DNA from: a virus
Virus record (IMG/VR): IMGVR_UViG_3300031963_000306
Location: 1 to 43,313 of that record
DNA length: 43,313 bases
Reading direction: 5' to 3' (one strand)
The position numbers and the translations under genes are program-made. The notes under the pieces were generated by a model that worked only from the letters and a program-made list of their open reading frames with translations, did not search any database and had not been told where the DNA came from. Shown piece after piece: positions 19,636 through 26,779 of this stretch; position 1 is the first letter of the stretch, and every line of letters starts with the position of its first letter.

Positions 19636-20802
19636 TTATCCTATGTAAATCATGGTAGGTACGTATTGTAAAATTTGACTCATATGCTCTGCATTTGCTG
19701 CTTGCTTTTCCATTTGCTTCTGTAATCCGGTTTGTTCTAATGTATCTCGTAATTCTTTTAACAGAAGTTGTTTTTCTTCGGCAGCTTCTCTTCGTAAAAT
19801 ATCACCATCAAGTCTAATTTCTCTATTTGGAATTGGGATAGTTTGATATTTACTACGAATGTTTCCGAGCATTTCTTTAGCAGAAGATAATGCATACTTG
19901 TAAATCCAAGCTCTTCCAATTGAATTAATTGTAGAATAGCTTATATGTTCATATGGAACATTACTGATATCAGATACTACTGATGATCCTGATGCAATTT
20001 GGCTTGCGGATTTATCTTTTTCTACCATATAGTCAAACCAAATTTTTACTCCATTCCATCTATCTTGAGTAAAAATAGGAGTGAATCTAATTTTATTATC
20101 GTAAATTTGAAATGAATATTGACTCTTACGAATCATATCGTTAACTTCGATTGCTTGAATACGAAGTAAATCTTCATATGCAGGCATCATAACGAATGTT
20201 ACTGGCGGGGAATATCCATCAAATCCAAATTCACCCATAAGATTAGTTAATCCTAATCCTGTGGTTGCAAATGGATCATAATATCTGGCAATTGCAGGCG
20301 GCATTTCGTGATATACTTTTCTAATTTCTATTCTGTTTCCACTTTCACTGACATTTGCCCACAATACTTGCAAATCATATTCTTGTTGACCAGGGACAGT
20401 TGTTATATACCCTTTCTTTAGAGGAGTATCTCCGCCGGATCCTGCTTCGGTTCCATAATTTGAAGATAAATTAATTATCTGTGGCAGAGAAGATCCAACA
20501 ATATTACGTTGTGTAATTGCAGAACCCGTGCTAATTCCTTGTAGAGACAGCATGTGTTCTCTTGCATTAAATTGATTTACTTGTGCCCCATATGCAATAA
20601 TAGCTTCTTCCAAGCAAGTATATAAATTTTGGTCGGTAAGCTCCACATCTACTACTGGATATCCTAACCGATGTGATATATAATTGGCTACTTTAGGCGC
20701 TTCTACTTGGAAGGCTAATTCATTATCAAAAAATCCAAATGGTGTTAAATTTACAGGATTTCTTGCACTTCCGTCATACACTAATGGTTCATTATTCTGC
20801 AT
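19636..20802 (-). CDS. 13: Neck protein (T4 gp13-like)
   Basis: This roughly 388-aa protein follows the capsid gene, as gp13 follows gp23 in related phages. Features are 'PVVDVELTDQNLYTCLEEAIIAY' near the N-terminus, 'PGQQEYDLQ', 'MPAYEDLLRIQAIEVND', 'IRFTPIF' and a helical C-terminus with 'LLLKELRDTLEQTGLQKQMEKQ'. Two ATGs are possible. The inner one at 20802 is preferred because GGAA precedes it and the upstream box at 20831 is then 29 nt away, as for several other genes. The outer ATG at 20814 lacks a ribosome site. The protein should form the collar ring beneath the portal. Confidence 0.82.
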   Translation of the reverse strand: MQNNEPLVYDGSARNPVNLTPFGFFDNELAFQVEAPKVANYISHRLGYPVVDVELTDQNLYTCLEEAIIAYGAQVNQFNAREHMLSLQGISTGSAITQRNIVGSSLPQIINLSSNYGTEAGSGGDTPLKKGYITTVPGQQEYDLQVLWANVSESGNRIEIRKVYHEMPPAIARYYDPFATTGLGLTNLMGEFGFDGYSPPVTFVMMPAYEDLLRIQAIEVNDMIRKSQYSFQIYDNKIRFTPIFTQDRWNGVKIWFDYMVEKDKSASQIASGSSVVSDISNVPYEHISYSTINSIGRAWIYKYALSSAKEMLGNIRSKYQTIPIPNREIRLDGDILRREAAEEKQLLLKELRDTLEQTGLQKQMEKQAANAEHMSQILQYVPTMIYIG

Positions 20803-20830
20803 ATGAATTTCCATTAAAATGGGTCTTTAC

Positions 20831-20837
20831 ATAAATA
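20831..20837 (-). promoter_or_regulatory. Candidate promoter box upstream of the neck genes
   Basis: The plus strand reads ATAAATA, 29 nt ahead of the preferred gp13-like start and just beyond the capsid terminator. This is where a new transcript for neck and gp15 genes would begin. Confidence 0.4.
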
Positions 20838-20874
20838 GTTTCTATAAAATGGAACCGTTACTTTAAAATAAAAC

Positions 20875-20900
20875 CCCCAGGGATATTGCTATCCCTGGGG
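20875..20900. terminator. Rho-independent terminator after the major capsid gene
   Basis: An 11-bp perfect stem (20875-20885 with 20890-20900) with a tight 4-nt loop and a GGGG/CCCC base. On the minus-strand transcript it is followed by a T-rich run (GTTTTATTTT). It lies 24 nt after the capsid stop codon. Confidence 0.85.
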
Positions 20901-20924
20901 TATTTTATTATCTAACTTCTGGTA

Positions 20925-22487
20925 TTAGACTAAATTCAAGTCGGCAATTAAGATCTTACCGAAGAATTCAGGACGTACTACCTTCTTCGCGTAGCGGGTC
21001 ATTACGCCTCTACGTGGTGTGAAGTTAGTTGGATCGTATACAAGAGGTGTCATAATTAATGGAATGTATGGAGCATATACAGCACCAGTTTCCAAGAATT
21101 GTGCGCCACGATAACCAAGCAACATTACGTTTTCGGTCATGTATGGGTTCTTGTAGATTGTGAAGCGGTTTTGGAATGAACCAACCTTAGTGATTCCGGC
21201 TGAGAATTCCATCTTGTCGCCGTTTGTATCGGCTAAGAATCCTGGGATTGTTTCCAAGATTGTTGCAACAGTTGGAGAAACTACTGCGAAGTTAGCACCA
21301 CCACGCATTGTCTTTTGGTGGATGATGTTTGATACCTTCTGCATCTTCTGACCAAGTGTTTGGAACCAGGTCATGTTTGTCCAAGCTGTTCCTACGAATG
21401 ATGAAGCTGCGAATGTTGAACCATTCCATACATCACCGATCTTAGCTGACCAGTATTCTGTTGTGTCGGCTGCACTGACCAACATGTCCAAGATTTCAAG
21501 ATCGATTTCTGTTGAGATGTATTCGCTCAATAGTGATGTCAATTCTGCTTCGGCATCAATTGAGTGGTATGCATTCAAGTCTTGAGCAAGTTCTGGTGAC
21601 CATACTGCCTTCAATTTACGAGTCTTGGCAACGATGGTTTCTGAACGAAGTTCAAGATCGATTTCTGGAATACCGATATCTGAACCAGTGCGATCTTCGA
21701 AGTCGCCACGAGTTGTATCGGATGGTTGTTCTACATAGTTCAAGCTAGCAATTGTACCTGTTGCTGTTGAGTTTACAACGAATTGTACGTTTGAACCAAC
21801 AACTTTTGTAAATTCCTTCAACGTTGCCGTAGCAAAGTTTACGCCTGAACCTGATGGTTCCCATACACGTACCGCGTTTGTATCTGGGCGTGTTAATCCT
21901 GAAAGAGGTATTGAATATACCGTTAATCCGCCTGCTGCTACTGATGCTGAATATGTTGCATTGAAGTTTACATCAGCAAATGAAGCTGTGCTGCCTGATG
22001 TGACGCTCAAACCTGTCTTGATTTGATCGTTGATGCTATATCCGAATGATCCTGCTCCGTATAAACCACCAGTTAATGCATTTGCACCGCTGGTTAATCC
22101 ATAGAGTGAACCACCATCTGTCTTACCATTTACAGTTGTGCCATACTTGAAATCCATATAGAATACAAGTCCGGCTGGAAGATTCATTGGTTGAACTGAT
22201 ACGAAATTCTTCGATGCAATTGAACCAAAGACCTTACGAACCAATGGAAGTGCTACGCCTGCCCAGTTTTCACCTGATGAACCAGCACCACCTGGATTTG
22301 TTGTTGAGTTTTCTGAGATAAGTTGTTGTGCTTGGTTTTCAAGCATAACTGACATACCTTGCTTCTCATATCCGTTCAATCCTTCTAGAAGACCTGAACG
22401 TTCCCACTTCTTAGATAAGCCACGTGTTTGTTGCAAAATTACATCATGCGCGGAACGGGCTTCGTTGATAAAATCGCTTACTGACAT
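20925..22487 (-). CDS. 23: Major capsid protein (T4 gp23-like)
   Basis: This 520-aa protein is the size of T4 gp23 (521 aa). It has the family start 'ARSAHDVILQQTRGLSKKWERSGLLEGL', 'GVALPLVRKVFGSIASKNFVSVQPMN' (the entry to the HK97-fold core), and the C-terminal 'VRPEFFGKILIADLNLV'. Residues 57-59 (ISE), in 'AQQLISENSTT', fit the (I/L)-x-E recognition rule of the gp21 protease and lie near T4's cut after residue 65, so the first roughly 59 residues are probably removed on maturation. The ATG is preceded by GAGGAG, and a strong terminator follows. It is expected to be the most abundant protein encoded here. Confidence 0.96.
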   Translation of the reverse strand: MSVSDFINEARSAHDVILQQTRGLSKKWERSGLLEGLNGYEKQGMSVMLENQAQQLISENSTTNPGGAGSSGENWAGVALPLVRKVFGSIASKNFVSVQPMNLPAGLVFYMDFKYGTTVNGKTDGGSLYGLTSGANALTGGLYGAGSFGYSINDQIKTGLSVTSGSTASFADVNFNATYSASVAAGGLTVYSIPLSGLTRPDTNAVRVWEPSGSGVNFATATLKEFTKVVGSNVQFVVNSTATGTIASLNYVEQPSDTTRGDFEDRTGSDIGIPEIDLELRSETIVAKTRKLKAVWSPELAQDLNAYHSIDAEAELTSLLSEYISTEIDLEILDMLVSAADTTEYWSAKIGDVWNGSTFAASSFVGTAWTNMTWFQTLGQKMQKVSNIIHQKTMRGGANFAVVSPTVATILETIPGFLADTNGDKMEFSAGITKVGSFQNRFTIYKNPYMTENVMLLGYRGAQFLETGAVYAPYIPLIMTPLVYDPTNFTPRRGVMTRYAKKVVRPEFFGKILIADLNLV

Positions 22488-22512
22488 ACTTTATATTCTC
22501 CTCAAAATTGTT

Positions 22513-23616
22513 TTAGTTGTTAATACCAGCTAGGTATTGTAGACGTTTGATAGCTGTGTTCTCTTGCAATTGTTCCACATTCTTTGGAGCAGTTGATGGA
22601 GTTGGGCGTGAAGCCAATCCTTCTGTTACTACTGCCTTACGTGAAGGTGTGCGACCTTCTGTGCGGATAGCCTTTAAGTTTTCCACCATAAGTGCATATA
22701 CCATCTTCACTTCGCGAAGCGTCTTCGCACGATCAAATGATTCAATTACACGAACAGTTTGTTCATTTGTAAGCTTACCCTTCTGGAACAATTTGTTTGT
22801 AAAGAGTAACTTTGAATTGAGAAGATGAACTTCTTGTAACTTACTGCTCAACATTTTAACTGCACGTTGGTATTCAGAAAGTTCCGACTTGAGTTCCGCA
22901 ATTTCTGCCGCCATTTTGCCGTTTTCTTCATCTTCACCTTCTTCATCATCGGCTTCGGCTACAAGTTCACGAATAATAGCTTCAAGATCAAGCTTGTCTT
23001 CTTCTTTTCCTTCTTCTGAACCATGTTCTGGTTCTCCCTTCTTAGGAAGTTCAACAGTCTTGGCTTCTTTTTGGTGATCTTCCTTTTCACCTGCTTCATG
23101 TTCAGGAGATTCCATCTTTTCTTCCATAGAATCTTCTTCCTTCTCTTCTTCGTCGTGTGACTTTTCAAATAAGCTGTCTTCAGAAATATCACCTTCGAGT
23201 TCTTTCAAGATTTCATCAAGATCGAAATCTGATTCATCCCAATCTTCATACCAATCATCTTCGCTTTCAGGAGCATCTTCAGGTGCTTCTTCGCCTTCGT
23301 CACCGATTTCGGAAGAATCGAACCCTGATGGTTCCTTATTATCAGCAGATACATCGGAAGAATCTAATTCTTCTTGCTTCATTTCTTTATGATCCGCATC
23401 TGCTTCTTTCTTTTCCACTTCCTTTTCACCTTCTGGTGCTGGAAGTTCTTCGGCTGGCTTTTCAGCTTCTGCACGAAGGCGCTTTGCTAACATTGATTTG
23501 ATAGCTGGGGTGATACTTTCTTCTAAAGCAAGTCTTGCGTTTGCAATTGCAGTTTCACGAACTGCTTCGGCATCCGCCACTGCTTTCTTTAGAAGTTCAT
23601 TTGTTATTTCTGCCAT
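22513..23616 (-). CDS. 22: Prohead scaffold / core protein (T4 gp22-like)
   Basis: This 367-aa protein has a helical N-terminus (MAEITNELLKKAVADAEAVRETA), a long Glu/Asp/Lys-rich middle (about residues 50-230, with runs such as EEEDSMEEKMES), and a conserved helical C-terminal third (KMAAEIAELKSELSEYQRAV ... NEQTVRVIESFDRAKTLREVKMVY). Scaffolds of T4-like phages have this layout. They fill the prohead and are degraded by the gp21 protease. Position directly before the capsid gene is as in T4 (22-23). T4 gp22 is 269 aa, and the excess here is acidic low-complexity sequence. AGGGAT precedes the ATG. Confidence 0.88.
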   Translation of the reverse strand: MAEITNELLKKAVADAEAVRETAIANARLALEESITPAIKSMLAKRLRAEAEKPAEELPAPEGEKEVEKKEADADHKEMKQEELDSSDVSADNKEPSGFDSSEIGDEGEEAPEDAPESEDDWYEDWDESDFDLDEILKELEGDISEDSLFEKSHDEEEKEEDSMEEKMESPEHEAGEKEDHQKEAKTVELPKKGEPEHGSEEGKEEDKLDLEAIIRELVAEADDEEGEDEENGKMAAEIAELKSELSEYQRAVKMLSSKLQEVHLLNSKLLFTNKLFQKGKLTNEQTVRVIESFDRAKTLREVKMVYALMVENLKAIRTEGRTPSRKAVVTEGLASRPTPSTAPKNVEQLQENTAIKRLQYLAGINN

Positions 23617-23644
23617 AATATTATCCCTAAACAGTTATATTTGC

Positions 23645-23660
23645 ATTATTTGCAAATAAT
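23645..23660. repeat. 16-bp perfect palindrome upstream of the scaffold gene
   Basis: ATTATTTGCAAATAAT reads the same on both strands. It lies in the 127-nt gap between the bS21 stop and the scaffold start, 29 nt before the scaffold ATG. It could be an operator-like site or chance in AT-rich DNA. Confidence 0.5.
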
Positions 23661-23707
23661 TGGTTAACTTAGCAATACGAGCTTTTTATTGAAAAGAGCT
23701 ACTGAAG

Positions 23708-23714
23708 ATAAATA
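23708..23714 (-). promoter_or_regulatory. Candidate promoter box upstream of scaffold and capsid genes
   Basis: The plus strand reads ATAAATA in the bS21-scaffold gap. It is 92 nt ahead of the scaffold ATG, farther than for the other boxes, leaving a long leader that holds the palindrome at 23645-23660. Confidence 0.3.
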
Positions 23715-23743
23715 TATCCTTATTTTACAAAAAATAGGTTTTT

Positions 23744-23962
23744 TTACCAATCTGTTTGCGTTCTCTTTTGCATCTTGCGAGCATCTCTGATCTGTCTTCG
23801 CTTAGATTCTTGTCTTTTTAATATTCTTTTCTTGGAGGGAGTCACATAAAACTCCCGTCTCTTAACTTCATTTACAATATCATTTTTTTTAACTATCTTA
23901 GAAAAGTGCTTTAGTGCGCGTTCAAAGTCATCCTTTGAATCCCCCTTTACTTCAACATACAT
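23744..23962 (-). CDS. rpsU: Ribosomal protein bS21 homolog encoded by phage
   Basis: This 72-aa protein is the length of E. coli bS21 (71 aa) and follows its pattern: an N-terminal strand (MYVEVKGDSKDDFERALKHF), a helix with basic residues, the signature 'VKRREFYVTPSKKR' (E. coli has EVRRREFYEKP), and a long Lys/Arg-rich C-terminal helix. bS21 binds the 30S platform near the anti-Shine-Dalgarno end of 16S rRNA and takes part in initiation. Other phages, including pelagiphages and huge phages, are known to encode bS21. Here it lies inside the head-gene cluster, between a DUF3008-like gene and the scaffold, with an AGGAG site. Replacing host bS21 to favour phage mRNA is an inference. Confidence 0.92.
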   Translation of the reverse strand: MYVEVKGDSKDDFERALKHFSKIVKKNDIVNEVKRREFYVTPSKKRILKRQESKRRQIRDARKMQKRTQTDW

Positions 23963-23977
23963 AACTTATATCTCCTA

Positions 23978-24412
23978 TTAATTATTTTGTAAAGTTTTTA
24001 TCTTATGAGCAATACCCACCATTTTATCGATTGGTTGCATCAAAAATGTTTTTTTATTGTCAGGACTCAATGAATTGCATGTGTCTACTATCATTTTCGC
24101 AGTAAATCCATCGACTGTTTTTCCATCAATTTTCTTAGCAGTCTTATCTTTCAATATATTGTTAATTGCCAACTCTCGTTCAGTTACATCTTCATATAGA
24201 TCGGATGTATCTTCTTGAATTGATAAGATTTCTTTAACCGTGGAAGGAAGCCCTGTGTGCGGTGTAGTTGCATATTTTTCTACATCGGCTGGTGTAAGAT
24301 TACGTGCCAATTTTCTGACATGCGGACTTACAGAAGCAGCAGATATTTTTCCTTTCTGCAATCCCCTAACCAACCCGAATAATCTCTGTTGAGCACGACT
24401 TATTGCAGGCAT
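23978..24412 (-). CDS. DUF3008-like protein with C-terminal extension
   Basis: This 144-aa protein starts MPAISRAQQRLFGLVRGLQKG and contains 'VRKLARNLTPADVEKYATTPHTGLPSTVKE'. These match the short DUF3008 pattern (MPA.SKAQQ..., then AKSMS..DV.DFA.T.H.GLP). The second half (from about residue 62) is a separate helical region with 'ERELAINNILKDKTAKKIDGKTVDGFTAKMIVD'. DUF3008 proteins have no proven function and are common near head genes of T4-like phages. The ATG lies 1 nt after the previous stop with only a weak AGAAA site, suggesting coupling. An internal head protein is possible. Confidence 0.75.
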   Translation of the reverse strand: MPAISRAQQRLFGLVRGLQKGKISAASVSPHVRKLARNLTPADVEKYATTPHTGLPSTVKEILSIQEDTSDLYEDVTERELAINNILKDKTAKKIDGKTVDGFTAKMIVDTCNSLSPDNKKTFLMQPIDKMVGIAHKIKTLQNN

Positions 24413-24413
24413 A

Positions 24414-24716
24414 TTATTTCTTTTTCTTAGTTGCGTTTATTTTTTTAGCAGTGTTTTTAGCTACACGCTTTGTCTTAACCGCTACTTCCTTTACATCCTT
24501 CAAGTTAACTTTACCATCTTTATTGACATCTAATGCAGTTTTGGCATCGGATGCGTTAACTTTACCATCGTTATTTACATCAGCAGCGGAATGAATTGAA
24601 GCTTCTGCTTTCTTTGCAGTCGATGATAATTTGTCCTTTACAGATACGTTCATATCACGTAAAACATACCACACAATTCCTACGACGATAGCGGCTATTA
24701 ATACAAATCCTAACAT
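24414..24716 (-). CDS. Membrane-anchored protein with EF-hand/dockerin-like calcium loops
   Basis: This 100-aa protein has one N-terminal membrane helix (LGFVLIAAIVVGIVWYVL, residues 2-19), a Lys/Ala-rich linker, two consecutive calcium-loop motifs of DxNxDGxVNxxD type ([12 protein letters not shown] and DVNKDGKVNLKD, about residues 46-74), and a Lys-rich tail (KKINATKKKK). Paired loops of this form are the hallmark of dockerin type I and EF-hands. The N-terminal helix could be an uncleaved anchor. It sits between protease and DUF3008-like genes, with an AGGAG site. Why a head cluster carries it is unknown, and a virion or lysis-timing role would be speculation. Confidence 0.75.
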   Translation of the reverse strand: MLGFVLIAAIVVGIVWYVLRDMNVSVKDKLSSTAKKAEASIHSAADVNNDGKVNASDAKTALDVNKDGKVNLKDVKEVAVKTKRVAKNTAKKINATKKKK

Positions 24717-24725
24717 ATAAATCTC

Positions 24726-25313
24726 CTATTTAACTTCCGATAAAAAGTCATAAATTAAAGTATCGATTTTAGAATATGGCGTTATAATCTTTTGTTCAGT
24801 GTTTTCATTTATAAACGCACCCTGTGTGGATGGGTTAGAAACGATATCAAAACAAATTAAATTGAAATCTTCCTGAACTTCTAATGTATTTTCACCAACA
24901 CTCTGAACAGAACCCATTCCTCTTGACGAAACACCAAGACGTATATTATTTTTGATTAGCTCTCTAACTATATTACCTGCTGGAGTAGATAGAATTTCGA
25001 TGTTACCCACTACGTCTTGATTTTCTGTCCACATATCCACCACGTTACAACATACATTTTTAAGATTGACCACTGGACTTTCTGGATGATCTAATTCACC
25101 AAGTGCTCTGCGTTGCGAAACAAAATTATCTTTATATGCTTTTGCTTCTCGCATTAAAATTTCCCGTGGATAAACTCTACCATTTTGATTCTTAGTATCT
25201 GCACGTTGTAAAACTACATGCTTCAACAATAATGGCTTTGTTATATCCGCAGCTTCATTCAATAATTGCGGTGAATATTGAATTACATTGTATTCTACTA
25301 GTAAATTTTTCAT
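24726..25313 (-). CDS. 21: Prohead maturation protease (T4 gp21-like, peptidase S80 type)
   Basis: This 195-aa serine protease is close in size to T4 gp21 (212 aa). Family motifs are 'NQNGRVYPREILMREAKAY', the catalytic His segment 'GELDHPESP' (about residue 96), and the Ser segment 'RLGVSSRGMGSV' (about residues 125-136, Ser at about 128-129). The protease cuts scaffold, capsid and internal proteins after (I/L)-x-E. Its own N-terminus has two such sites (LLVE at residue 7 and LLNE at residue 20), as expected for an auto-processed enzyme. The ATG is 1 nt after the preceding stop, without a good ribosome site. It lies upstream of scaffold and capsid, as in T4. Confidence 0.93.
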   Translation of the reverse strand: MKNLLVEYNVIQYSPQLLNEAADITKPLLLKHVVLQRADTKNQNGRVYPREILMREAKAYKDNFVSQRRALGELDHPESPVVNLKNVCCNVVDMWTENQDVVGNIEILSTPAGNIVRELIKNNIRLGVSSRGMGSVQSVGENTLEVQEDFNLICFDIVSNPSTQGAFINENTEQKIITPYSKIDTLIYDFLSEVK

Positions 25314-25314
25314 A

Positions 25315-25815
25315 TTAATTACGAATCTCCCGTATTTGTTGGGCTAATCCTATTAGCTTTGCTTCTAGTTTAACCAAGCCAGTCAAAGTACGCTTCCACA
25401 TCTTAGAACTATCAATTTTATATTCGTTTTTTAAACGAGCATTCATCTTAATTAACTTTTGTATTTCAGTTAACTGTCTATTGATTTCTGATATAGCATT
25501 TCCCAATTTTTGATGTGGTTGTTTACTAGTATCATTTCGATATGCATAATATCGATTTTCTTCTAATGGATTTAATTTATTCTTTACGATTTCCATTTTA
25601 TCGGCAGGTGCACTCATTTGCTTCTTGCCAATTGGTGTCAATTCATATCCAAATTGCGTTGCTATTTTCTTTAGTCTGGCAACATTTTTTTCAGAATTTC
25701 CACGGAACGCAGCCGGTGTTAAATATCCTGCTACATTTCCAGTAGTGGACATTTCATTTAAAATTCTTTTAATTTCTTCTCGCAAATATTGCCGTAAAAT
25801 TTCTTCTTCATTCAT
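25315..25815 (-). CDS. Unknown head-region protein with N-terminal (I/L)xE helix
   Basis: About 166 aa. The ATG at 25815 is chosen over an upstream GTG at 25824 because GAGGAA lies 11 nt before the ATG but only 2 nt before the GTG. The protein begins MNEEEILRQYLREEIKRILNE, an amphipathic helix ending in L-N-E, then 'MSTTGNVAGYLTPAAFRG', a motif I associate with small proteins of T4-like phages. The rest is basic and helical. It lies between the portal-side gene and the protease. The N-terminal helix resembles a capsid-targeting sequence. Possible internal head protein; no known function. Confidence 0.72.
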   Translation of the reverse strand: MNEEEILRQYLREEIKRILNEMSTTGNVAGYLTPAAFRGNSEKNVARLKKIATQFGYELTPIGKKQMSAPADKMEIVKNKLNPLEENRYYAYRNDTSKQPHQKLGNAISEINRQLTEIQKLIKMNARLKNEYKIDSSKMWKRTLTGLVKLEAKLIGLAQQIREIRN

Positions 25816-25816
25816 A

Positions 25817-26692
25817 TTAATCACATTTCCTCATCTCATGCACAATTTGATATGCAATCAACATAGCGGTTACATGGTTTTCTTTTATAACAGAAATATT
25901 CTTAATTTTACGTAATTGTGAAATAACTTCTTGTAATTTAATCTTGGTAACTTCATTTTTAATATTTGGTAATTTTAATGAAATTTCCTTTATAACAGAA
26001 GTTGCTTCGGATAGAATATAATTTTTTATAGTGCTCGAATTGGAAACGTTGTAGATATATTCTCTTAACAGTTTCTTTTGTTGTTCTGTTAGATTGGTAT
26101 ATCTTTCGTTGAAGTTTTTCAATAACATACTGTATGATAACAATCGTAAATCTTCTTCTTGCTTTCTGACCAACTCCATAATTGCATTTTCTTGTTGAAC
26201 TTGCTTTTGTGTAGTCTGTCCTGTTAAGTGCTCTACGATTGTAAACTTAGAATTTACAATATCTTCAATATTATCGAATGCCAGCGATTCATTTGTTGCG
26301 GCGTCAAATACTTTGTAAATACTTGCATAAATTTTATATGACGGAATTCTTACTGCTAAGAAATCTTTTAAATTATAATGTTCTTTTAATTCCTTGATAA
26401 AAAGATATTTTTGTGTATTCAGCATTCTTTCATTCAATTTTTTTCTTTGCTCTGCTACTAATCGCAAAAATTCAAATGACTTTTGCTCACTTAATTGTTG
26501 AGTATTAAAAAATGCTCTATACAAAATTAATTCTTTCCCCAATTCTGTTTTTGAAGAAAAGTGCTCTCGCAATAACTTTTCAGCGATGCTGAAATCTTTC
26601 TTTTCCATAACATCATTGGTGATCTGACGAGCTAATAATTCAAATAGTATGCCCGTATTTCTTAGCTTATTGTGTCTGTAAGAATCTTTCAT
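25817..26692 (-). CDS. Unknown helical protein between portal and protease
   Basis: This 291-aa, highly charged helical protein starts MKDSYRHNKLRNTGILFELL. It is rich in Lys, Glu, Leu and Ile, with long heptad-like stretches (LRLVAEQRKKLNERMLNTQK; TEQQKKLLREYIYNVSNS) and no membrane segment or catalytic motif. A similar RHNKLRNTG start is, as far as I recall, common in proteins next to the portal in uncultured T4-like phages. A prohead core or portal-assembly function is plausible from position and composition but unproven. Its candidate promoter box is 29 nt ahead of the ATG. Confidence 0.75.
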   Translation of the reverse strand: MKDSYRHNKLRNTGILFELLARQITNDVMEKKDFSIAEKLLREHFSSKTELGKELILYRAFFNTQQLSEQKSFEFLRLVAEQRKKLNERMLNTQKYLFIKELKEHYNLKDFLAVRIPSYKIYASIYKVFDAATNESLAFDNIEDIVNSKFTIVEHLTGQTTQKQVQQENAIMELVRKQEEDLRLLSYSMLLKNFNERYTNLTEQQKKLLREYIYNVSNSSTIKNYILSEATSVIKEISLKLPNIKNEVTKIKLQEVISQLRKIKNISVIKENHVTAMLIAYQIVHEMRKCD

Positions 26693-26720
26693 ATAAAATT
26701 TGCTCTGTGTGTAAGTACAA

Positions 26721-26728
26721 TATAAATA
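26721..26728 (-). promoter_or_regulatory. Candidate promoter box upstream of the protease/head gene run
   Basis: The plus strand reads TATAAATA in the 87-nt gap after the portal gene, 29 nt ahead of the ATG at 26692. It is one of the clearest members of the recurrent box. Confidence 0.4.
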
Positions 26729-26779
26729 CTTAATACTTTCATAACCCCTCTATATTAAATATATAACTTCTATTTCAAG

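Noticed and set aside
22889-23501. Plus-strand frames rich in Ser or Leu/His opposite the scaffold gene
   Set aside because: They are complements of Glu/Asp codon runs in the acidic scaffold and carry no independent coding signal.
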